A DNA stretch of 64,000 nt from Prochlorococcus marinus str. MIT 9312 (lineage in GTDB: Bacteria; Cyanobacteriota; Cyanobacteriia; PCC-6307; Cyanobiaceae): NCBI RefSeq assembly GCF_000012645.1, contig NC_007577.1, forward strand, positions 1,488,001 to 1,552,000, in the 5' to 3' direction. Of this stretch, positions 40,087 to 51,083 are shown piece after piece. A program made the position numbers and the translations under genes. Each line of letters starts with the position of its first letter. Position 1 is the stretch's first letter. The notes below the pieces were generated by a model, which was not told where the DNA came from, did not search any database, and saw only the letters and a program-made list of their open reading frames with translations.

Positions 40087-40203
40087 TTAACCCTGACGTT
40101 GTTTATTGCGAGGTCTTTTCTTGTTAATAACATAGATTTTACCTCTTCTCCTCACGATCTGATCGTCAGGGCTAATTTTTTTGACTGAAGATCTGACCTT
40201 CAT
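40087..40203 (-). CDS. rpmJ: 50S ribosomal protein L36 (bL36)
   Basis: A tiny late-assembly protein of 38 residues, read as [20 protein letters not shown] followed by [18 protein letters not shown]. The cysteine/histidine zinc ligands of the common L36 form are replaced (Ser, Asp, Arg, Gln positions), so this is a zinc-free C-minus version. It lies between adk and rpsM. The initiation-factor gene infA, often next to it, is not present in the 45-base gap from adk. Confidence 0.93.
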   Translation of the reverse strand: MKVRSSVKKISPDDQIVRRRGKIYVINKKRPRNKQRQG

Positions 40204-40248
40204 AGGGGTTTTACAAATAAAACGTTAATTCTATATTCTACATCATCA

Positions 40249-40797
40249 TCAAGCCATTTTTTGTTTGATATCAGAGGAAATGGTTTTTAAATCTCTATCA
40301 GCATCAATATATTCTAGTAATGAAAGATCTTTAAAATATTTAATCAATGGTTCTGTAGTTTTTTTATAAATGTCAACTCTTGTTCTAATAGTCTCTTCAG
40401 TATCATCTTTTCTCCCTCTTAAAAGCAAACGCTTTATTAGAACTTCTTCTGGAATATCTAAGTAAAAAACTACTTCTAAAGGTTGATTGATCTCAATTAA
40501 AACCTCATTCAATGAATTTGCTTGAGATAAATTTCTTGGGTAACCATCTAGAATCCAACCTTTATTATCCTGATCTAAATTTTGCCTTACTATTTTTAAT
40601 ACAAGTTCGTCACTCACAAGTTCTCCCCGGTTAATAATATCCTTTACCTGTCTACCAAGGTTAGTATTCGTTTCAATTTCTTTTCTTAACAATTCACCTG
40701 TGGAAAGGTGCAAGTAAGAATTGGTTTTACTTAATAATTCCGCCTGAGTCCCTTTCCCTGCGCCAGGGGCTCCTAAAAATAGTAAATGTTTTTTCAT
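40249..40797 (-). CDS. adk: Adenylate kinase
   Basis: Equilibrates ATP, AMP and ADP. It has 182 residues, the short form without the zinc-type LID insertion. The P-loop is [10 protein letters not shown] (8-17), the AMP-site STGELLRKE follows, and LDGYPRN and the [13 protein letters not shown] hinge are present. The ATG overlaps the secY stop by one base (TAATG), which suggests translational coupling. The secY-adk pairing is widespread. Confidence 0.97.
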   Translation of the reverse strand: MKKHLLFLGAPGAGKGTQAELLSKTNSYLHLSTGELLRKEIETNTNLGRQVKDIINRGELVSDELVLKIVRQNLDQDNKGWILDGYPRNLSQANSLNEVLIEINQPLEVVFYLDIPEEVLIKRLLLRGRKDDTEETIRTRVDIYKKTTEPLIKYFKDLSLLEYIDADRDLKTISSDIKQKMA

Positions 40798-42116
40798 TAA
40801 TTGTTAATTAGTCCCTCATACCTTTGGGAAATAACATAAGTCTGAATTTGCTTAGCAGTATCAATAGCAACACCCACGAGGATGAGTAATGAAGTTGCTC
40901 CTAAACCTTGAAAAGTCTGGACATTTGTCGCTCTTTCTACTGCAGCTGGGATTATAGCTACTGATCCCAGAAATAATCCTCCTAATAATGTCAACCTATT
41001 TTGTATCCCTGATAAGTAGTTTGCTGTATTACTTCCAGGTCTAACCCCTGGTATTGCTACTCCTCCTTTCTTTAGGTTTGATGCCACATCCACTGGATTA
41101 ATCGTAAGGGATGCATAAAAAAAGGAGAATCCCAAAATCAAGGCGAAGAATGTAAGAGCATATGGCCATGGATTTGAGGATCCAGGATTTAAACTACTAG
41201 CTATTTTTATTAAGAATGGATTACCAGTTACATTTGCAATAGTGATTGGTAAAAAAATTAAAGCAGATGCAAAGATAATAGGCATGACTCCACCTGCATT
41301 TAATTTTAAAGGTAAATAACTTTGCCTTGTAGGAAGTAATGTTGCATTTCCTATTTGCCTTTTTGCACTAACGATAGGAATACGTCTCGCACCCTCTTGG
41401 ACAAAAATTATCCCAACAATTGTAAGTAAAAAAACTCCAAGTAAAACTGCTATACCTAAAACGTCTCCTCTATCACCAGTTTGAGCCTTTTCGATTGTTG
41501 AACTTAGAGCCTTTGGCAAAGTCGAAACAATATTCAAAAATATTACCAATGAAGCTCCTTGTCCAATACCTTTCTCTGTAATAATTTCACTAAACCACAT
41601 CACTAACATTGACCCAGTAACTAAAGCAATAGATGTTTGCAAGACAAATGTAGTTTCACTTATGCCCTGTATTGCATATTGTCTAAGGATTAATGAAAAA
41701 ATGATACTCTGCAAGAACCCCCAACCCAAAGAAACATATCTAGTTATTTGAGCAATTTTTCTTCTACCAGCTTCCCCCTCATTTTTTTGTAAATCTTCAA
41801 GAACAGGTAAGGAAGCTGTAAGAAGCTGAATAATAATTGATGCGTTTATAAAAGGAAGTATGCCTAATGCGAAGATTCCTAAGGTTGAAATTCCTCCTCC
41901 AGTAAAAATATCTAAGAATCCTATTAATTGACCTCCTTGATCTATAAAACTTTTAAAAGCAACCCTATCAATACCTGGCATGGGGATATAGATACCAAGT
42001 CTTACTAAAAGAAGAAGCCCTAAAGTTGTTAAAACTCTACTCCTTAGCTCTTTATTTAAAAATAATTGGGATAGTATTTCAGAAGCGCTAGGATTTCTAC
42101 TTTTGTTGACAAACAT
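40797..42116 (-). CDS. secY: Preprotein translocase subunit SecY
   Basis: The channel of the Sec translocon, in the cytoplasmic and thylakoid membranes. It has 439 residues with ten predicted transmembrane helices. [10 protein letters not shown] lies in the first loop, and the conserved signature [16 protein letters not shown] and [10 protein letters not shown] follow. No second SecY is seen here. It sits between rplO and adk in the spc operon order. Confidence 0.97.
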   Translation of the reverse strand: MFVNKSRNPSASEILSQLFLNKELRSRVLTTLGLLLLVRLGIYIPMPGIDRVAFKSFIDQGGQLIGFLDIFTGGGISTLGIFALGILPFINASIIIQLLTASLPVLEDLQKNEGEAGRRKIAQITRYVSLGWGFLQSIIFSLILRQYAIQGISETTFVLQTSIALVTGSMLVMWFSEIITEKGIGQGASLVIFLNIVSTLPKALSSTIEKAQTGDRGDVLGIAVLLGVFLLTIVGIIFVQEGARRIPIVSAKRQIGNATLLPTRQSYLPLKLNAGGVMPIIFASALIFLPITIANVTGNPFLIKIASSLNPGSSNPWPYALTFFALILGFSFFYASLTINPVDVASNLKKGGVAIPGVRPGSNTANYLSGIQNRLTLLGGLFLGSVAIIPAAVERATNVQTFQGLGATSLLILVGVAIDTAKQIQTYVISQRYEGLINN

Positions 42117-42146
42117 TTTGAAGCTTACCTAAATTTTCTAGTAAAT

Positions 42147-42605
42147 TTATTTATTATTTAGAAGCTCGCAAGATCCACCTGCGTCCTCAATTTTTTGCTT
42201 TGCAACTTTTGTGAATGCATGAGCTTGAACTGTTAACTTTACATTAACTTTTCCATTGCCAAGAATTTTTAAAGGGAATTTTGGCTTAAAGATCAATCCT
42301 TTCTTAACTAGCGAGTCTAGGTTAACAGTATCATTATCATTGAAATCTTTTAATTTATCTAAATTTATTATAGAAAAGTTCTTTTGATTAATTATTTCAA
42401 AGTGCTTTAATTTTGGAACTCTTCTATACAAAGGCATTTGCCCACCTTCAAAACCTGGACGTGTTGGTCTTCCAGAACGAGACTTTTGACCCCTCATTCC
42501 AAAACCACATGAAGCACCCTGTCCAGCAGCAATACCCCTACCTTTTCTTAATTTTTTCTTTCTAGAGCCAGAGTTTGATTTAAGTGTATTTAATGTTGAA
42601 GTCAT
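42147..42605 (-). CDS. rplO: 50S ribosomal protein L15 (uL15)
   Basis: A late-assembly core protein. I start it at the ATG giving [20 protein letters not shown] (152 residues); an in-frame TTG three codons earlier overlaps the rpsE stop and is less likely. The glycine-rich [18 protein letters not shown] stretch and [16 protein letters not shown] are diagnostic. The gene follows rpsE directly, with no rpmD (L30) between them, which is normal for cyanobacteria. Confidence 0.96.
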   Translation of the reverse strand: MTSTLNTLKSNSGSRKKKLRKGRGIAAGQGASCGFGMRGQKSRSGRPTRPGFEGGQMPLYRRVPKLKHFEIINQKNFSIINLDKLKDFNDNDTVNLDSLVKKGLIFKPKFPLKILGNGKVNVKLTVQAHAFTKVAKQKIEDAGGSCELLNNK

Positions 42606-42610
42606 AATTT

Positions 42611-43234
42611 TCAAGAATAGAGCTGTTCAAGTGAGATCCCTCTCTCCCTTGAAGCAGATTTGTGTGTTCTTAATTGAGAAAGAGCTACCATAGCAGCTCT
42701 TGCATTATTTAAAGGTGTTTTACTACCCAATCTTTTTGCTAAGACATTTTTTATGCCTGCTAATTCTAAAACTGTTCTAATTGAACCACCAGCAATTACA
42801 CCTGTACCTGGTGCAGCTGGCCTAATAAGTACATTTGCAGCTCCATCTCTACCTTTAGATAAAGTTGGTATTGAATTATTTGGAGTTAAGGGAACTCGAA
42901 CAAGATTCTTTTTGCCATCTGAAACTCCCTTTCTAACAGCACCAATGACATCTCCAGCTTTTCCAACTCCAACTCCAACTTGACCTTTCTCATTACCAAC
43001 AACGACGATTGCTCTAAAACTCATTTTTTTTCCACCCTTAACAGTTTTAGATACTCGTCTTATTTGAACAACTCTTTCTTGCCAATCAGAATCTCTCTCA
43101 AGATTTTTCGAATCACCTCTTCTATTTCTTTTTCGATCGTTATTACGATTATTCTTTTTTTGTTCGCCAGGAATAGCTCCAGGAACTTTATCATTCTTGG
43201 ATGTAATTTCTTGTTTTGTTGGAGTGTCAGTCAT
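42611..43234 (-). CDS. rpsE: 30S ribosomal protein S5 (uS5)
   Basis: Acts at the mRNA entry channel and in decoding accuracy. At 207 residues it is longer than E. coli S5 because of a charged N-terminal extension of some 45 residues ([19 protein letters not shown]). The double-stranded RNA-binding core begins [18 protein letters not shown], and [13 protein letters not shown] and [13 protein letters not shown] are intact. Confidence 0.97.
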   Translation of the reverse strand: MTDTPTKQEITSKNDKVPGAIPGEQKKNNRNNDRKRNRRGDSKNLERDSDWQERVVQIRRVSKTVKGGKKMSFRAIVVVGNEKGQVGVGVGKAGDVIGAVRKGVSDGKKNLVRVPLTPNNSIPTLSKGRDGAANVLIRPAAPGTGVIAGGSIRTVLELAGIKNVLAKRLGSKTPLNNARAAMVALSQLRTHKSASRERGISLEQLYS

Positions 43235-43249
43235 AGTAAAAATAAAAAG

Positions 43250-43618
43250 TTAGAATTCTAGGCCAGCTTCGCGAGCAGCATCTGCAAGAGCTTTAACTCT
43301 CCCGTGATATAAATTACCTCCACGGTCAAAAATTACTTGCTTAATCCCTTTTTTTATAGCTCTATTTGCTAATAATTTTCCAACAATAGAAGAAGAATTA
43401 CAATCGGAAGGTAATTTGTCTGATTTTTCTCTGAGTTCTTTGTCAACTGTTGAGGCCGAACAAATAGTTTTTTGAGCACTATCGTCTATAACCTGGGCAT
43501 AAATATGGTTATTAGAGCGAAAAACAGACAATCTGGGACGCGTTGCATCTCCTATTACAGATCTTCTTAATCTTCTGTGTCTTTTTTGGGTTTGTAATTT
43601 CCTGGAAAGTTTGGTCAT
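43250..43618 (-). CDS. rplR: 50S ribosomal protein L18 (uL18)
   Basis: The 5S rRNA-binding protein of the central protuberance, 122 residues. It has the basic N-terminus [17 protein letters not shown], the [18 protein letters not shown] strand and the ending [28 protein letters not shown]. It lies 15 bases both after rplF and before rpsE. Confidence 0.97.
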   Translation of the reverse strand: MTKLSRKLQTQKRHRRLRRSVIGDATRPRLSVFRSNNHIYAQVIDDSAQKTICSASTVDKELREKSDKLPSDCNSSSIVGKLLANRAIKKGIKQVIFDRGGNLYHGRVKALADAAREAGLEF

Positions 43619-43633
43619 TTTTATTAAGTGGAA

Positions 43634-44173
43634 TTATTTTTTGCCAGATTTACCAGCTTTTCTGAGAATTCTCTCATCATGGTATTTAATTCCTTTTCCT
43701 TTATATGGCTCTGGAGGTCTAATTGATCTGATTTTTGCTGCTTCATTGCCAACAATCTCCTTATCAATTCCAGATACGGTAACGTTTGTATTACTCTCAA
43801 CCTTGTATGTTATACCATCAGGGGGGATCATTTCTACAGGATGACTATATCCTGCACTTACAACTAGATTTTTACCTTTTACTTGTGCTCTGGATCCAAC
43901 CCCTACAATTTCAAGTTTCTTTGAAAAACCTTGAGTAACCCCTTCAACCATATTTGCAATTAAGGCTCTGCATAAACCATGTCTTTGCCTTGAATGTATT
44001 TTATTTGTAGTAGGACTTACTACGACAGTATTATCTTTTTTATCAAAACTAACTCCCTCAGGCATCAAACGTTTTAACTCACCCTTGGGACCTTTTACAG
44101 TAACTATTAATCCATCCAAATCAACTGTAACTTTTTCTGGAATAAGTACTGGTGTTTTTCCGATTCTTGACAT
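43634..44173 (-). CDS. rplF: 50S ribosomal protein L6 (uL6)
   Basis: Sits near the factor-binding site by the sarcin-ricin loop. It has 179 residues with two repeated alpha-beta domains; [15 protein letters not shown] opens it and [20 protein letters not shown] is the C-terminal signature. An AAGGAG ribosome binding site lies before the ATG. Confidence 0.98.
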   Translation of the reverse strand: MSRIGKTPVLIPEKVTVDLDGLIVTVKGPKGELKRLMPEGVSFDKKDNTVVVSPTTNKIHSRQRHGLCRALIANMVEGVTQGFSKKLEIVGVGSRAQVKGKNLVVSAGYSHPVEMIPPDGITYKVESNTNVTVSGIDKEIVGNEAAKIRSIRPPEPYKGKGIKYHDERILRKAGKSGKK

Positions 44174-44185
44174 GATTAATTCTCC

Positions 44186-44587
44186 TTAATAAACATAGCA
44201 AAGGACTTCACCGCCAATGCCTTGCTTCCTGGCATCGCGATCACTCATGACGCCTTTAGAAGTTGAGATAATGGCAACTCCAAGACCTCCAAGTACTTTT
44301 GGTAAGCCTCTTGTATTTTTATAAATTCTCAAACCTGGTTTACTAACTCTTTGCATAGACCGAATAGTGGGGAATTTATTTTTACCACTATATTTGAGAC
44401 TGAGTATTATTTGTGATTTATAACCTTCTCCTTCCTCATTAATATCAGAAATGAACCCCTCTTTTTGAAGCACTTTAGCAATACTCAAGGACATTTTTGA
44501 ACCTGGGATTGTTGTAGTTGTATGCTTTTTTTGACTCGCATTTCTAATTCGAGTAAGCATATCTGAAATAGGATCGTGATTTGACAT
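44186..44587 (-). CDS. rpsH: 30S ribosomal protein S8 (uS8)
   Basis: A primary 16S rRNA binder of the central domain and the translational repressor of the spc operon in E. coli. It has 133 residues. It begins [17 protein letters not shown] and ends [20 protein letters not shown] with the usual LCYVY tail. It follows rplE by nine bases with no rpsN (S14) between them. Confidence 0.98.
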   Translation of the reverse strand: MSNHDPISDMLTRIRNASQKKHTTTTIPGSKMSLSIAKVLQKEGFISDINEEGEGYKSQIILSLKYSGKNKFPTIRSMQRVSKPGLRIYKNTRGLPKVLGGLGVAIISTSKGVMSDRDARKQGIGGEVLCYVY

Positions 44588-44596
44588 GGTTTTAAT

Positions 44597-45136
44597 TTAA
44601 TTCTTACTAAAAGGCATTCCTAACTCTTGCAAAAGAGCTTTACCTTCCTGATCTGATCTTGCACTAGTGACAATAGTTATATCCATACCTCTTATTGAAT
44701 CTATTTTATCAAAAGAGATTTCAGGAAAAATCAATTGCTCTTTCACTCCAACGGTGTAATTACCTCTCCCATCAAAACTTTTTGGATTGACTCCTCTAAA
44801 GTCTCTGATTCTTGGTAACGCAAGATTTATAAATCTCTCCAAAAAAGAATACATCCTGTCTCCTCTCAAAGTTACAGTACAACCAATGGGCATACCTTCA
44901 CGAATTTTAAAACCCGCGATGGCTTTTTTAGCCCTAGTTACTAAGGCCTTTTGTCCTGTAATTGTTGCCATTTCGTTTAAAGAGGCTTCTAGAGATTTTG
45001 AATTTGAAGCTGCCTCACCAAGGCCTCTGTTTACGTTGACTTTGACAACTTTAGGTACTTGATGAATATTTTTAAGACCAAGATCCTTTAAAAGTTTTGG
45101 CCTAATTGATTCTTTGTAGCGATTTTTTAGAGTCAT
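44597..45136 (-). CDS. rplE: 50S ribosomal protein L5 (uL5)
   Basis: Binds 5S rRNA and the P-site tRNA elbow. It has 179 residues, the same as in E. coli. Key segments are NVHQ-like [19 protein letters not shown], the [19 protein letters not shown] loop and [17 protein letters not shown] near the end. The spacer from rplX is 74 bases, long for this operon. Confidence 0.98.
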   Translation of the reverse strand: MTLKNRYKESIRPKLLKDLGLKNIHQVPKVVKVNVNRGLGEAASNSKSLEASLNEMATITGQKALVTRAKKAIAGFKIREGMPIGCTVTLRGDRMYSFLERFINLALPRIRDFRGVNPKSFDGRGNYTVGVKEQLIFPEISFDKIDSIRGMDITIVTSARSDQEGKALLQELGMPFSKN

Positions 45137-45210
45137 AATTTTTTGTTAATTCTGGTCTTTGTCAGAATTGATAAATTAGAAAAAGTTGAAATCTGATTTC
45201 TGATGAAAAA

Positions 45211-45567
45211 TTAATCAATTACTTCACCAGTTTTCTTCAACCTTCTTTTTTTTACTCCCTGTTTATCAATAAAGTATTCAATCTTACTTGTAAGATTTTT
45301 ATCTTTTGAAAAGAACATTACATTTGAAGCATGCAAAGATGCTTCTTCTGTAAGTATTCTTCCAGTTTCTCCTTCCTGAGTTGGTTTTACATGTTTAGTC
45401 CTAAGGTTAATGCCCTTAACTACCACTCTATTTTCAAGAGGGATAGTTTTTAAAACCTCACCAGTTTTCCCTTTGTCCTTGCCATTAATTACTTTTACCA
45501 AATCTCCAGTTTTGATTCTCATTTTTATTCTTTGGAAATTTTTCTTTTGTTTTAATGAATCCAACAT
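45211..45567 (-). CDS. rplX: 50S ribosomal protein L24 (uL24)
   Basis: An assembly-initiating protein with a KOW domain ([20 protein letters not shown]). The choice of start matters. The upstream ATG directly abuts the rplN stop (TAAATG) and has a perfect GGAGGTGA Shine-Dalgarno eight bases away, giving 118 residues with the extra [15 protein letters not shown]. The internal ATG at 45522, the usual family start, has no such site. I therefore keep the longer form, but either may be used. Confidence 0.93.
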
Positions 45568-45933
45568 TTAAATCACCTCCGGAGCAAGAGAAACAATCTT
45601 AGTGTAATTTTTATCCCGCAGTTCTCTAGCTACAGGACCAAAAACTCTAGTACCTTTTGGATTCTTATCTTCATTAATCAAAACAGCAGCATTATCATCA
45701 AATCTGATGGAATTACCAGTATTTCTTCTTAATGTTGCTTTAGTTCTAACGATGACGGCTTTTACAACTTCAGATTTCTTAACTCCCATATTCGGAAGTG
45801 CATCTTTTACAGTTGCTACAATTACATCCCCAACATGTGCATATCTTCTATTAGATCCTAAAACCCTAATACATTGGAGTCTTTTCGCACCGCTATTATC
45901 AGCGACTGTTAAATAAGTTTCTTGTTGAATCAT
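45568..45933 (-). CDS. rplN: 50S ribosomal protein L14 (uL14)
   Basis: Contacts the small subunit at bridge B8. It has 121 residues: [39 protein letters not shown] and the C-terminal [19 protein letters not shown] are all standard. The ATG overlaps the rpsQ stop by four bases and has an AAGGAGG site. Confidence 0.98.
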
Positions 45934-46196
45934 TTTTTAACCTCCTTTGTCTGACTAGTTTTATTGAGGATCTCTTGTATTGCCCATCTTTTATGAGCGC
46001 TAAGCGGTCTAGTTTCTCTAATCTTAACTCGATCACCTAAAGCACATGTATTTTCAGGATCATGTGCCTTATATCTTGTGGTTCTACTTACAATTTTTTT
46101 ATAAGTAGGATGTGGATATCTGTTAATAACAGCAACAACAACCGTCTTATCCATCTTGTCGCTGACAACAGTTCCAATTCTTTCTTTAAGTGCCAT
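45930..46196 (-). CDS. rpsQ: 30S ribosomal protein S17 (uS17)
   Basis: A primary binder of the 16S 5' domain. It has 88 residues with an OB fold: [20 protein letters not shown] and [20 protein letters not shown] are the signatures. No strong ribosome binding site is visible before the ATG. It follows rpmC by ten bases. Confidence 0.98.
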
Positions 46197-46206
46197 AACT
46201 AAGTAA

Positions 46207-46425
46207 TTATTCAGAAGTTGTTTGAGAAGCAGATTGACTCTTACTGAGAGTTAGTAATTGTGCAACTTGTTTCTTAATGGTTTTAAATTTATGAGTTTCA
46301 TTAAGCTGTCTAGTAGCTTGCTTGAATCTCAAATCAAAAAGATCTTTTCTTAATTGGTCAATCTTTTCAGTAATTTGAGCAGAATTTAATTTTTTAAATT
46401 CTTTAAGTGACTCTGAGTTTTTCAC
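46207..46425 (-). CDS. rpmC: 50S ribosomal protein L29 (uL29)
   Basis: A helical protein at the exit tunnel, near the signal-recognition docking site. It has 72 residues, with [20 protein letters not shown] as the signature and a Ser/Gln-rich tail. The start is GTG with an AGGAGG site, in a four-base overlap with the end of rplP. Confidence 0.96.
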   Translation of the reverse strand: MKNSESLKEFKKLNSAQITEKIDQLRKDLFDLRFKQATRQLNETHKFKTIKKQVAQLLTLSKSQSASQTTSE

Positions 46426-46904
46426 TGTTTAACCTCCTCTTGAGATTCTTTATTATTTTTTGTGTTTTCTTGAGAAGAAACTTCTAGATTTTTATCACTC
46501 GAGATAAATTTTGTCTTTACAGGAAGTTTGTATTGAGCTAGACGCATAGCTTCTTTTGCAATTTCCTCTGTAATATCATCTCCACCCATTTCAAAAAGTA
46601 TTCTCCCTGGTTTTACAACTGCAACCCAAAACTCGGGATTACCTTTACCAGAACCCATTCTAGTTTCAGCAGGTCTCATGGTGACAGGTTTATCAGGAAA
46701 TATTCTTATCCAGATTTGACCTCCACGCTTAATATATCTTGTCATTGCTCGTCTACTTGCTTCAATTTGACGAGCAGTGACCCAACCACAGTCTTGAGCT
46801 TGGAGAGCAAATTGGCCGAAAGCGATCGTATTGCCTTTAGAGGCTACTCCCCTCATTCTGCCTCTATGTTGTTTACGAAATTTAGTACGTTTTGGACTAA
46901 GCAT
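46422..46904 (-). CDS. rplP: 50S ribosomal protein L16 (uL16)
   Basis: Helps to form the A-site side of the large subunit. It has 160 residues, about 20 more than usual because of an acidic, Asn/Gln/Glu-rich C-terminal tail after residue 130. The core is canonical: [37 protein letters not shown] and [18 protein letters not shown]. An AGGAGG site precedes the ATG. Confidence 0.97.
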   Translation of the reverse strand: MLSPKRTKFRKQHRGRMRGVASKGNTIAFGQFALQAQDCGWVTARQIEASRRAMTRYIKRGGQIWIRIFPDKPVTMRPAETRMGSGKGNPEFWVAVVKPGRILFEMGGDDITEEIAKEAMRLAQYKLPVKTKFISSDKNLEVSSQENTKNNKESQEEVKQ

Positions 46905-46915
46905 TTTTATACCTC

Positions 46916-47647
46916 CTATGAATTCTCATTTGAACGATCCTCAAATTGCTGAGGTCTTCTACCAGCTTTCCTTTTGGGGCTTGCACCCACTGGAATTGTT
47001 TTTTCTTCTTTAGGAAGAACTTCTCCTTTAAAAACCCAAACTTTAATGCCTAAAACACCGTAAGTTGTGTTAGCTTCACGAGTCGCATAATCAATTTCAG
47101 CTCTCAAGGTATGTAGAGGGACTCTACCTTCTCTAGTCCATTCTGTTCTAGCAATTTCAGCGCCATTTAACCTTCCACCTACTTGTATTTTTAGACCTAA
47201 GACACCAGCTCTTTGAGCCCTTTGTAGGGCCATCCTTATAGTTCTTCTAAAAGCAACTCTTTTTTCCAGTTGTTGAGAGATATATTCAGCCAGTAAAAAA
47301 GCGTCGGCGTCAACACGCTCTACTTCAACAACATTTATTCTAACTTGCCTTGTATTATCTCCTATAGTTTTTTGAATTCCAGCTCTTAATTCTTCAATAC
47401 CACTTCCTTGTCTTCCCACAATCACTCCTGGTCTTGCAGTTTTTAATTCAAGTTCAAGTTGATCAGCTTTTCTAGCTATTAATACATCGCTAATTCCTGC
47501 TGCACCATATTTTTTCTGTATGAAAGTACGAATTTTAAAATCTTCTTGGAGAAGAATTGGATATGTCTTGGAAGTAGCAAACCATTTGGAACGATGCTCT
47601 TGTGTAATTCCTAATCTTAGTCCAGAAGGATGTATTTTATGTCCCAT
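46916..47647 (-). CDS. rpsC: 30S ribosomal protein S3 (uS3)
   Basis: Lies at the mRNA entry site. It has 243 residues. [20 protein letters not shown] opens it; the KH domain includes [17 protein letters not shown], and [20 protein letters not shown] follows. A basic, Gln/Arg-rich tail ends the protein. The ATG overlaps the rplV stop by one base and has a GGAGGT site. Confidence 0.98.
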   Translation of the reverse strand: MGHKIHPSGLRLGITQEHRSKWFATSKTYPILLQEDFKIRTFIQKKYGAAGISDVLIARKADQLELELKTARPGVIVGRQGSGIEELRAGIQKTIGDNTRQVRINVVEVERVDADAFLLAEYISQQLEKRVAFRRTIRMALQRAQRAGVLGLKIQVGGRLNGAEIARTEWTREGRVPLHTLRAEIDYATREANTTYGVLGIKVWVFKGEVLPKEEKTIPVGASPKRKAGRRPQQFEDRSNENS

Positions 47648-48033
47648 TAGTTTTGTACCTCCGCATTAATTTGAGTAGGAGCAGATTCAACAGAAATACT
47701 AATATGGCAAGTCTGTTTTTTGATAGAAAAAGCTCTACCTTGAGCTCTAGGCCTATACCTTTTCATTACAGGACCATTATTAGCCCATGCAGAGGAAATA
47801 ATTAAGGTGGATGGATCCATTCCATAATTATGCTCTGCATTAGCAACTGCAGATCTTAGAACTTTAGTAATAGGATCAGTAGATCTGTAAGGCATAAATT
47901 CCAACATAATTAATGCATCTCTATATGACCGACCCCTTATTTGATCCAAAACTCTTCTCACTTTAGAAGCTGATCCGCGAACATAGTTTCCATGAGCAAT
48001 TGCTGTTTTTGTTGTTTCAGATGTATTAGTCAT
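47647..48033 (-). CDS. rplV: 50S ribosomal protein L22 (uL22)
   Basis: Its beta-hairpin lines the exit tunnel. It has 128 residues, with [20 protein letters not shown] and the hairpin region [20 protein letters not shown]. The N-terminus is extended by about ten residues. The start overlaps the rpsS stop by four bases, with an AAGGAGC site inside rpsS. Confidence 0.98.
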   Translation of the reverse strand: MTNTSETTKTAIAHGNYVRGSASKVRRVLDQIRGRSYRDALIMLEFMPYRSTDPITKVLRSAVANAEHNYGMDPSTLIISSAWANNGPVMKRYRPRAQGRAFSIKKQTCHISISVESAPTQINAEVQN

Positions 48034-48308
48034 GATTTTGCTCCTTTCTTATCTCTTATGTGGCCACGGTAAGTACGTGTAGGAGCAAATTCTCCTAATT
48101 TATGGCCTATCATTTGTTCGGTAATAAATACAGGAATGTGAGTCTTACCATTATGAACAGCAATTGTGTGGCCAATCATTAAAGGTAAAATCGTAGAGGC
48201 TCTAGACCAAGTTTTGATAACAGACTTGTCATTATCGGTATTTTGTTTTTCTACCTTTTTAAGCAAGCTATCTGCTATAAAAGGTCCTTTTTTTAGTGAA
48301 CGTCCCAT
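48030..48308 (-). CDS. rpsS: 30S ribosomal protein S19 (uS19)
   Basis: A head protein in complex with S13. It has 92 residues, the same as in E. coli: [40 protein letters not shown] and the ending [20 protein letters not shown]. It follows rplB by 37 bases. Confidence 0.98.
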   Translation of the reverse strand: MGRSLKKGPFIADSLLKKVEKQNTDNDKSVIKTWSRASTILPLMIGHTIAVHNGKTHIPVFITEQMIGHKLGEFAPTRTYRGHIRDKKGAKS

Positions 48309-48345
48309 GTTTATAAAATAGAAATTAAGGTAATAAATGAAGTAA

Positions 48346-49209
48346 TCAAGAGTCTCTTCCTCCTCTACTCCTCTTAGAAATGCGACGACGCCTTCGAACT
48401 ACTAATTTATTACTTGGTTTGTTCTTTTTACGTGTCTTTAACCCAAGAGCTGGTTTACCCCATGGAGTAACAGGGCCTGCTCTACCAATTGGTGCTTTTC
48501 CCTCTCCTCCTCCATGTGGGTGATCACATGGGTTCATTACACTTCCTCTTACTTGGGGCCTTCTTCCAAGCCATCTTCTTCTTCCTGCTTTACCTAAGCT
48601 AGTATTTCTTATTTCTGAGTTACCAACTTCTCCAAGAGTTGCATAGCATTCTTTTCTAACAAGTCTTACCTCAGTAGATGGAAGTTTTAAAGCAACATAA
48701 TCTCCCTCTTTTGCCATAACTTGGGCACTAGCTCCTGCAGATCTAACCATCTGAGCACCTCTACCTGCGTATAACTCAACACAATGCACACTAGATCCTA
48801 AAGGCATCACAGAGAGTGGCATTGCATTGCCATCTTCTATTGGAACACTTTCCCCTGATATGACATTTTGGCCAACTTTTACTCCAGCTGGAGCGATAAT
48901 GTATCTTTTCTCTCCATCCTCGTAAAATAGAAGTGCAAGCCTAGCATTTCTATGAGGATCATAGTGAATAGCAGCAACTTTAGCATTAATGTTCCTTTTA
49001 TCTCTTCTGAAGTCAACTAATCTGTATTGTCTTTTGTGACCACCTCCACGATGACGACAAGTAATAACTCCACGATTATTTCTGCCTTTAACTCTATGTT
49101 TTGACACTATTAGTGATCTCTCTGGTTTAGCACTTGTTATTTCACTAAAGTCAGTAACTACTCTCTGTCTAGTGCCAGGTGTATAAGGTTTAAATTTACG
49201 AATTGCCAT
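48346..49209 (-). CDS. rplB: 50S ribosomal protein L2 (uL2)
   Basis: Needed for subunit joining and peptidyl-transferase activity. It has 287 residues. Diagnostic parts are [14 protein letters not shown], the [20 protein letters not shown] loop and the catalytic-centre segment [20 protein letters not shown], which contains the conserved histidine. An AAGGAG site precedes the ATG. Confidence 0.98.
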   Translation of the reverse strand: MAIRKFKPYTPGTRQRVVTDFSEITSAKPERSLIVSKHRVKGRNNRGVITCRHRGGGHKRQYRLVDFRRDKRNINAKVAAIHYDPHRNARLALLFYEDGEKRYIIAPAGVKVGQNVISGESVPIEDGNAMPLSVMPLGSSVHCVELYAGRGAQMVRSAGASAQVMAKEGDYVALKLPSTEVRLVRKECYATLGEVGNSEIRNTSLGKAGRRRWLGRRPQVRGSVMNPCDHPHGGGEGKAPIGRAGPVTPWGKPALGLKTRKKNKPSNKLVVRRRRRISKRSRGGRDS

Positions 49210-49220
49210 GATTAAACTCC

Positions 49221-49523
49221 TTAAGATTCTGGAAATAGTTGGATTTTGTCTCCTTCAGCAAGACGAACAATTGCCTTCTTGACCTGAGAACGTTTACCGG
49301 AAAATTTGCCCACTCTTCTTGTTCTCCTAGGAGGATTCATAGTGTTAACTCCTATGACTTTAACACTGAACAAGGCTTCAATAGCAGCTTTAATTTGTGG
49401 CTTTGCCGCTCTATGATCGACTTCAAAAGTATATTGGTTAAGATCTAGTGCGTTTGTAGCTTTTTCAGTAATAACTGGCTTTCTTATTACATCTGCTAAA
49501 CGAGAATCAAATAATTTACTCAT
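49221..49523 (-). CDS. rplW: 50S ribosomal protein L23 (uL23)
   Basis: The docking site for trigger factor and signal recognition particle at the tunnel exit. It has 100 residues: [20 protein letters not shown] and [20 protein letters not shown] are the family marks. The start overlaps the rplD stop by four bases, with an AAGGAGG site upstream. Confidence 0.97.
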   Translation of the reverse strand: MSKLFDSRLADVIRKPVITEKATNALDLNQYTFEVDHRAAKPQIKAAIEALFSVKVIGVNTMNPPRRTRRVGKFSGKRSQVKKAIVRLAEGDKIQLFPES

Positions 49524-50152
49524 GATGCATAAACCTCCTTAATTTTATTTATTGCTGATTGACCAATGACCAACTTATTAGCGTTGAGAATATCAAATAC
49601 ATTTAGTTGATCGGCGGCTATTAATTTTACTTTTTCAATATTATTTATGGATTTTTTTATTACCTCAGAGGGACTATCAAGAATAACCAAAACTTTTTCA
49701 GTTTTTTGTATTCCTAATCGAGTAAGGCCATTGATAATGTCACTTGTTTTAGGTTGCTTTAGGGTAGATCCAAAATCTTCAACAGCCTTCACATCAGATA
49801 TTCTTGACATAAGTGCTGTTCTTAGAGCTAACCTCCGTTCCTTTCGATTCATATCAAGATTGTAAGAACGCGGTTTAGGGCCAAAAATAATTCCACCACC
49901 AGGTCTTAAGGGGGTTCTTATTGAACCTTGACGAGCTCTTCCTGTACCTTTCTGTTTATATGGCTTTCTACCACCACCTCTTACTTCAGATCTTGTCAAA
50001 GTTGATGCAGTGCCTTGTCTTTTATTTGCTAATTGCCTAAGAACTGCTCTATGGATTAAGTCTGCTGAAGAAGTTTCCTTAGCAACTGTTAAGTCAAGTT
50101 TAACTTCGCCGGATTTTTTTCCATCCCACTTAAGAGTTTCTATTGTTGTCAT
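49520..50152 (-). CDS. rplD: 50S ribosomal protein L4 (uL4)
   Basis: A tunnel-constriction protein; in E. coli it represses its own operon. It has 210 residues. [20 protein letters not shown] and [19 protein letters not shown] form the extended loop. The start overlaps the rplC stop by four bases and carries an AAGGAGG site. Whether it autoregulates here is unknown. Confidence 0.98.
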   Translation of the reverse strand: MTTIETLKWDGKKSGEVKLDLTVAKETSSADLIHRAVLRQLANKRQGTASTLTRSEVRGGGRKPYKQKGTGRARQGSIRTPLRPGGGIIFGPKPRSYNLDMNRKERRLALRTALMSRISDVKAVEDFGSTLKQPKTSDIINGLTRLGIQKTEKVLVILDSPSEVIKKSINNIEKVKLIAADQLNVFDILNANKLVIGQSAINKIKEVYAS

Positions 50153-50802
50153 GATTTTTGACCTCCTTTTTTACCTACAACATTATTTGGCTTAATGTTG
50201 ACAATTGAGCCAGGCTTACCTGGAACAGAACCCTTTATCACTAGCAAGTTTTTCTGATCATCAATTTTTAGAACTAACAAACCTTTTGTAGTTATCTGTT
50301 TACCTCCATATCTTCCTGCCATTCTTTTCCCAGGATAAATTCTGCCCGGGGTTGTTCCTGCTCCTGTAGAACCTGGAGCTCTATGATTTTTTGAGCCATG
50401 ACTCATAGGACCTCTGCTAAAACCATGCCTTTTCTGGTAACCAGCAAAACCTCTACCCATAGATTTGCCACTAATATCAACTTTTTGGCCGACCTCAAAG
50501 TTTTTTACTGTTATTTGATTTCCAATTTCATAAGATGTAGTTTCTTCAACCCTATATTCTTTTAAGTGCTTTAAAAGTTCTTCACCTGACTTCAATAAAT
50601 GTCCCTTTTCAGGTTTATTTATATGCTTGTCTTTAGACAATCCATATCCTATCTGAACGGCGGAATAACCATCCAAAGTGGTAGTTTTCAATTGAGTGAC
50701 ACGGCATGGACCAGCTTCTATAAGCGTAACTGGTACAGCATTACCTTTGTCATCGAAAAGTTGGGACATACCCAATTTCTTTCCTAAAATTCCTATAGAC
50801 AT
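50149..50802 (-). CDS. rplC: 50S ribosomal protein L3 (uL3)
   Basis: An assembly-initiating protein near the peptidyl-transferase centre, 217 residues. [20 protein letters not shown] opens it, and [20 protein letters not shown] and [20 protein letters not shown] are canonical. It is the first gene of the S10-spc-alpha supercluster because rpsJ has moved to the str operon, so the promoter must be in the 281-base region shared with ndhN. Confidence 0.98.
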   Translation of the reverse strand: MSIGILGKKLGMSQLFDDKGNAVPVTLIEAGPCRVTQLKTTTLDGYSAVQIGYGLSKDKHINKPEKGHLLKSGEELLKHLKEYRVEETTSYEIGNQITVKNFEVGQKVDISGKSMGRGFAGYQKRHGFSRGPMSHGSKNHRAPGSTGAGTTPGRIYPGKRMAGRYGGKQITTKGLLVLKIDDQKNLLVIKGSVPGKPGSIVNIKPNNVVGKKGGQKS

Positions 50803-50985
50803 AAGACTAAATTAGGCTAGCTCGTAATGATTTTTAAATTACCTAAAACCTTCAGTTATTAAGGTGAAGTTAATAAAAAAACAATTAATAAGGTTGAGAC
50901 TTATCTAAAAAATATAGATAGTTTCTCTTGGGATAAACCCACCTGAATTTTCTAACGAAACGCTAAAAAATGTGAAATTTTACAG

Positions 50986-51008
50986 AGGCTCGGCTAGCTT
51001 GCGAGCTT
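50986..51008. other. Hairpin in the rplC-ndhN spacer
   Basis: An inverted repeat with GCTCG and CGAGC arms, extendable to seven pairs with one wobble, around a 9-base loop that contains GCTAGC. It could be part of a leader of either divergent message. No U-run follows, so it is not a terminator. Confidence 0.45.
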
Positions 51009-51083
51009 AAAAATTCACTGAGTTACAATTGTACATCATCAAGTACCATAAAATAAAATAAAATAGAAATAAAGGAAATTTTT

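Noticed and set aside
40204-45210. Loss of rpsN, rpmD, rpsD and infA from the spc/alpha region as deletions
   Set aside because: These genes are normally encoded elsewhere or absent (L30) in cyanobacteria, so this is not a strain-specific loss.
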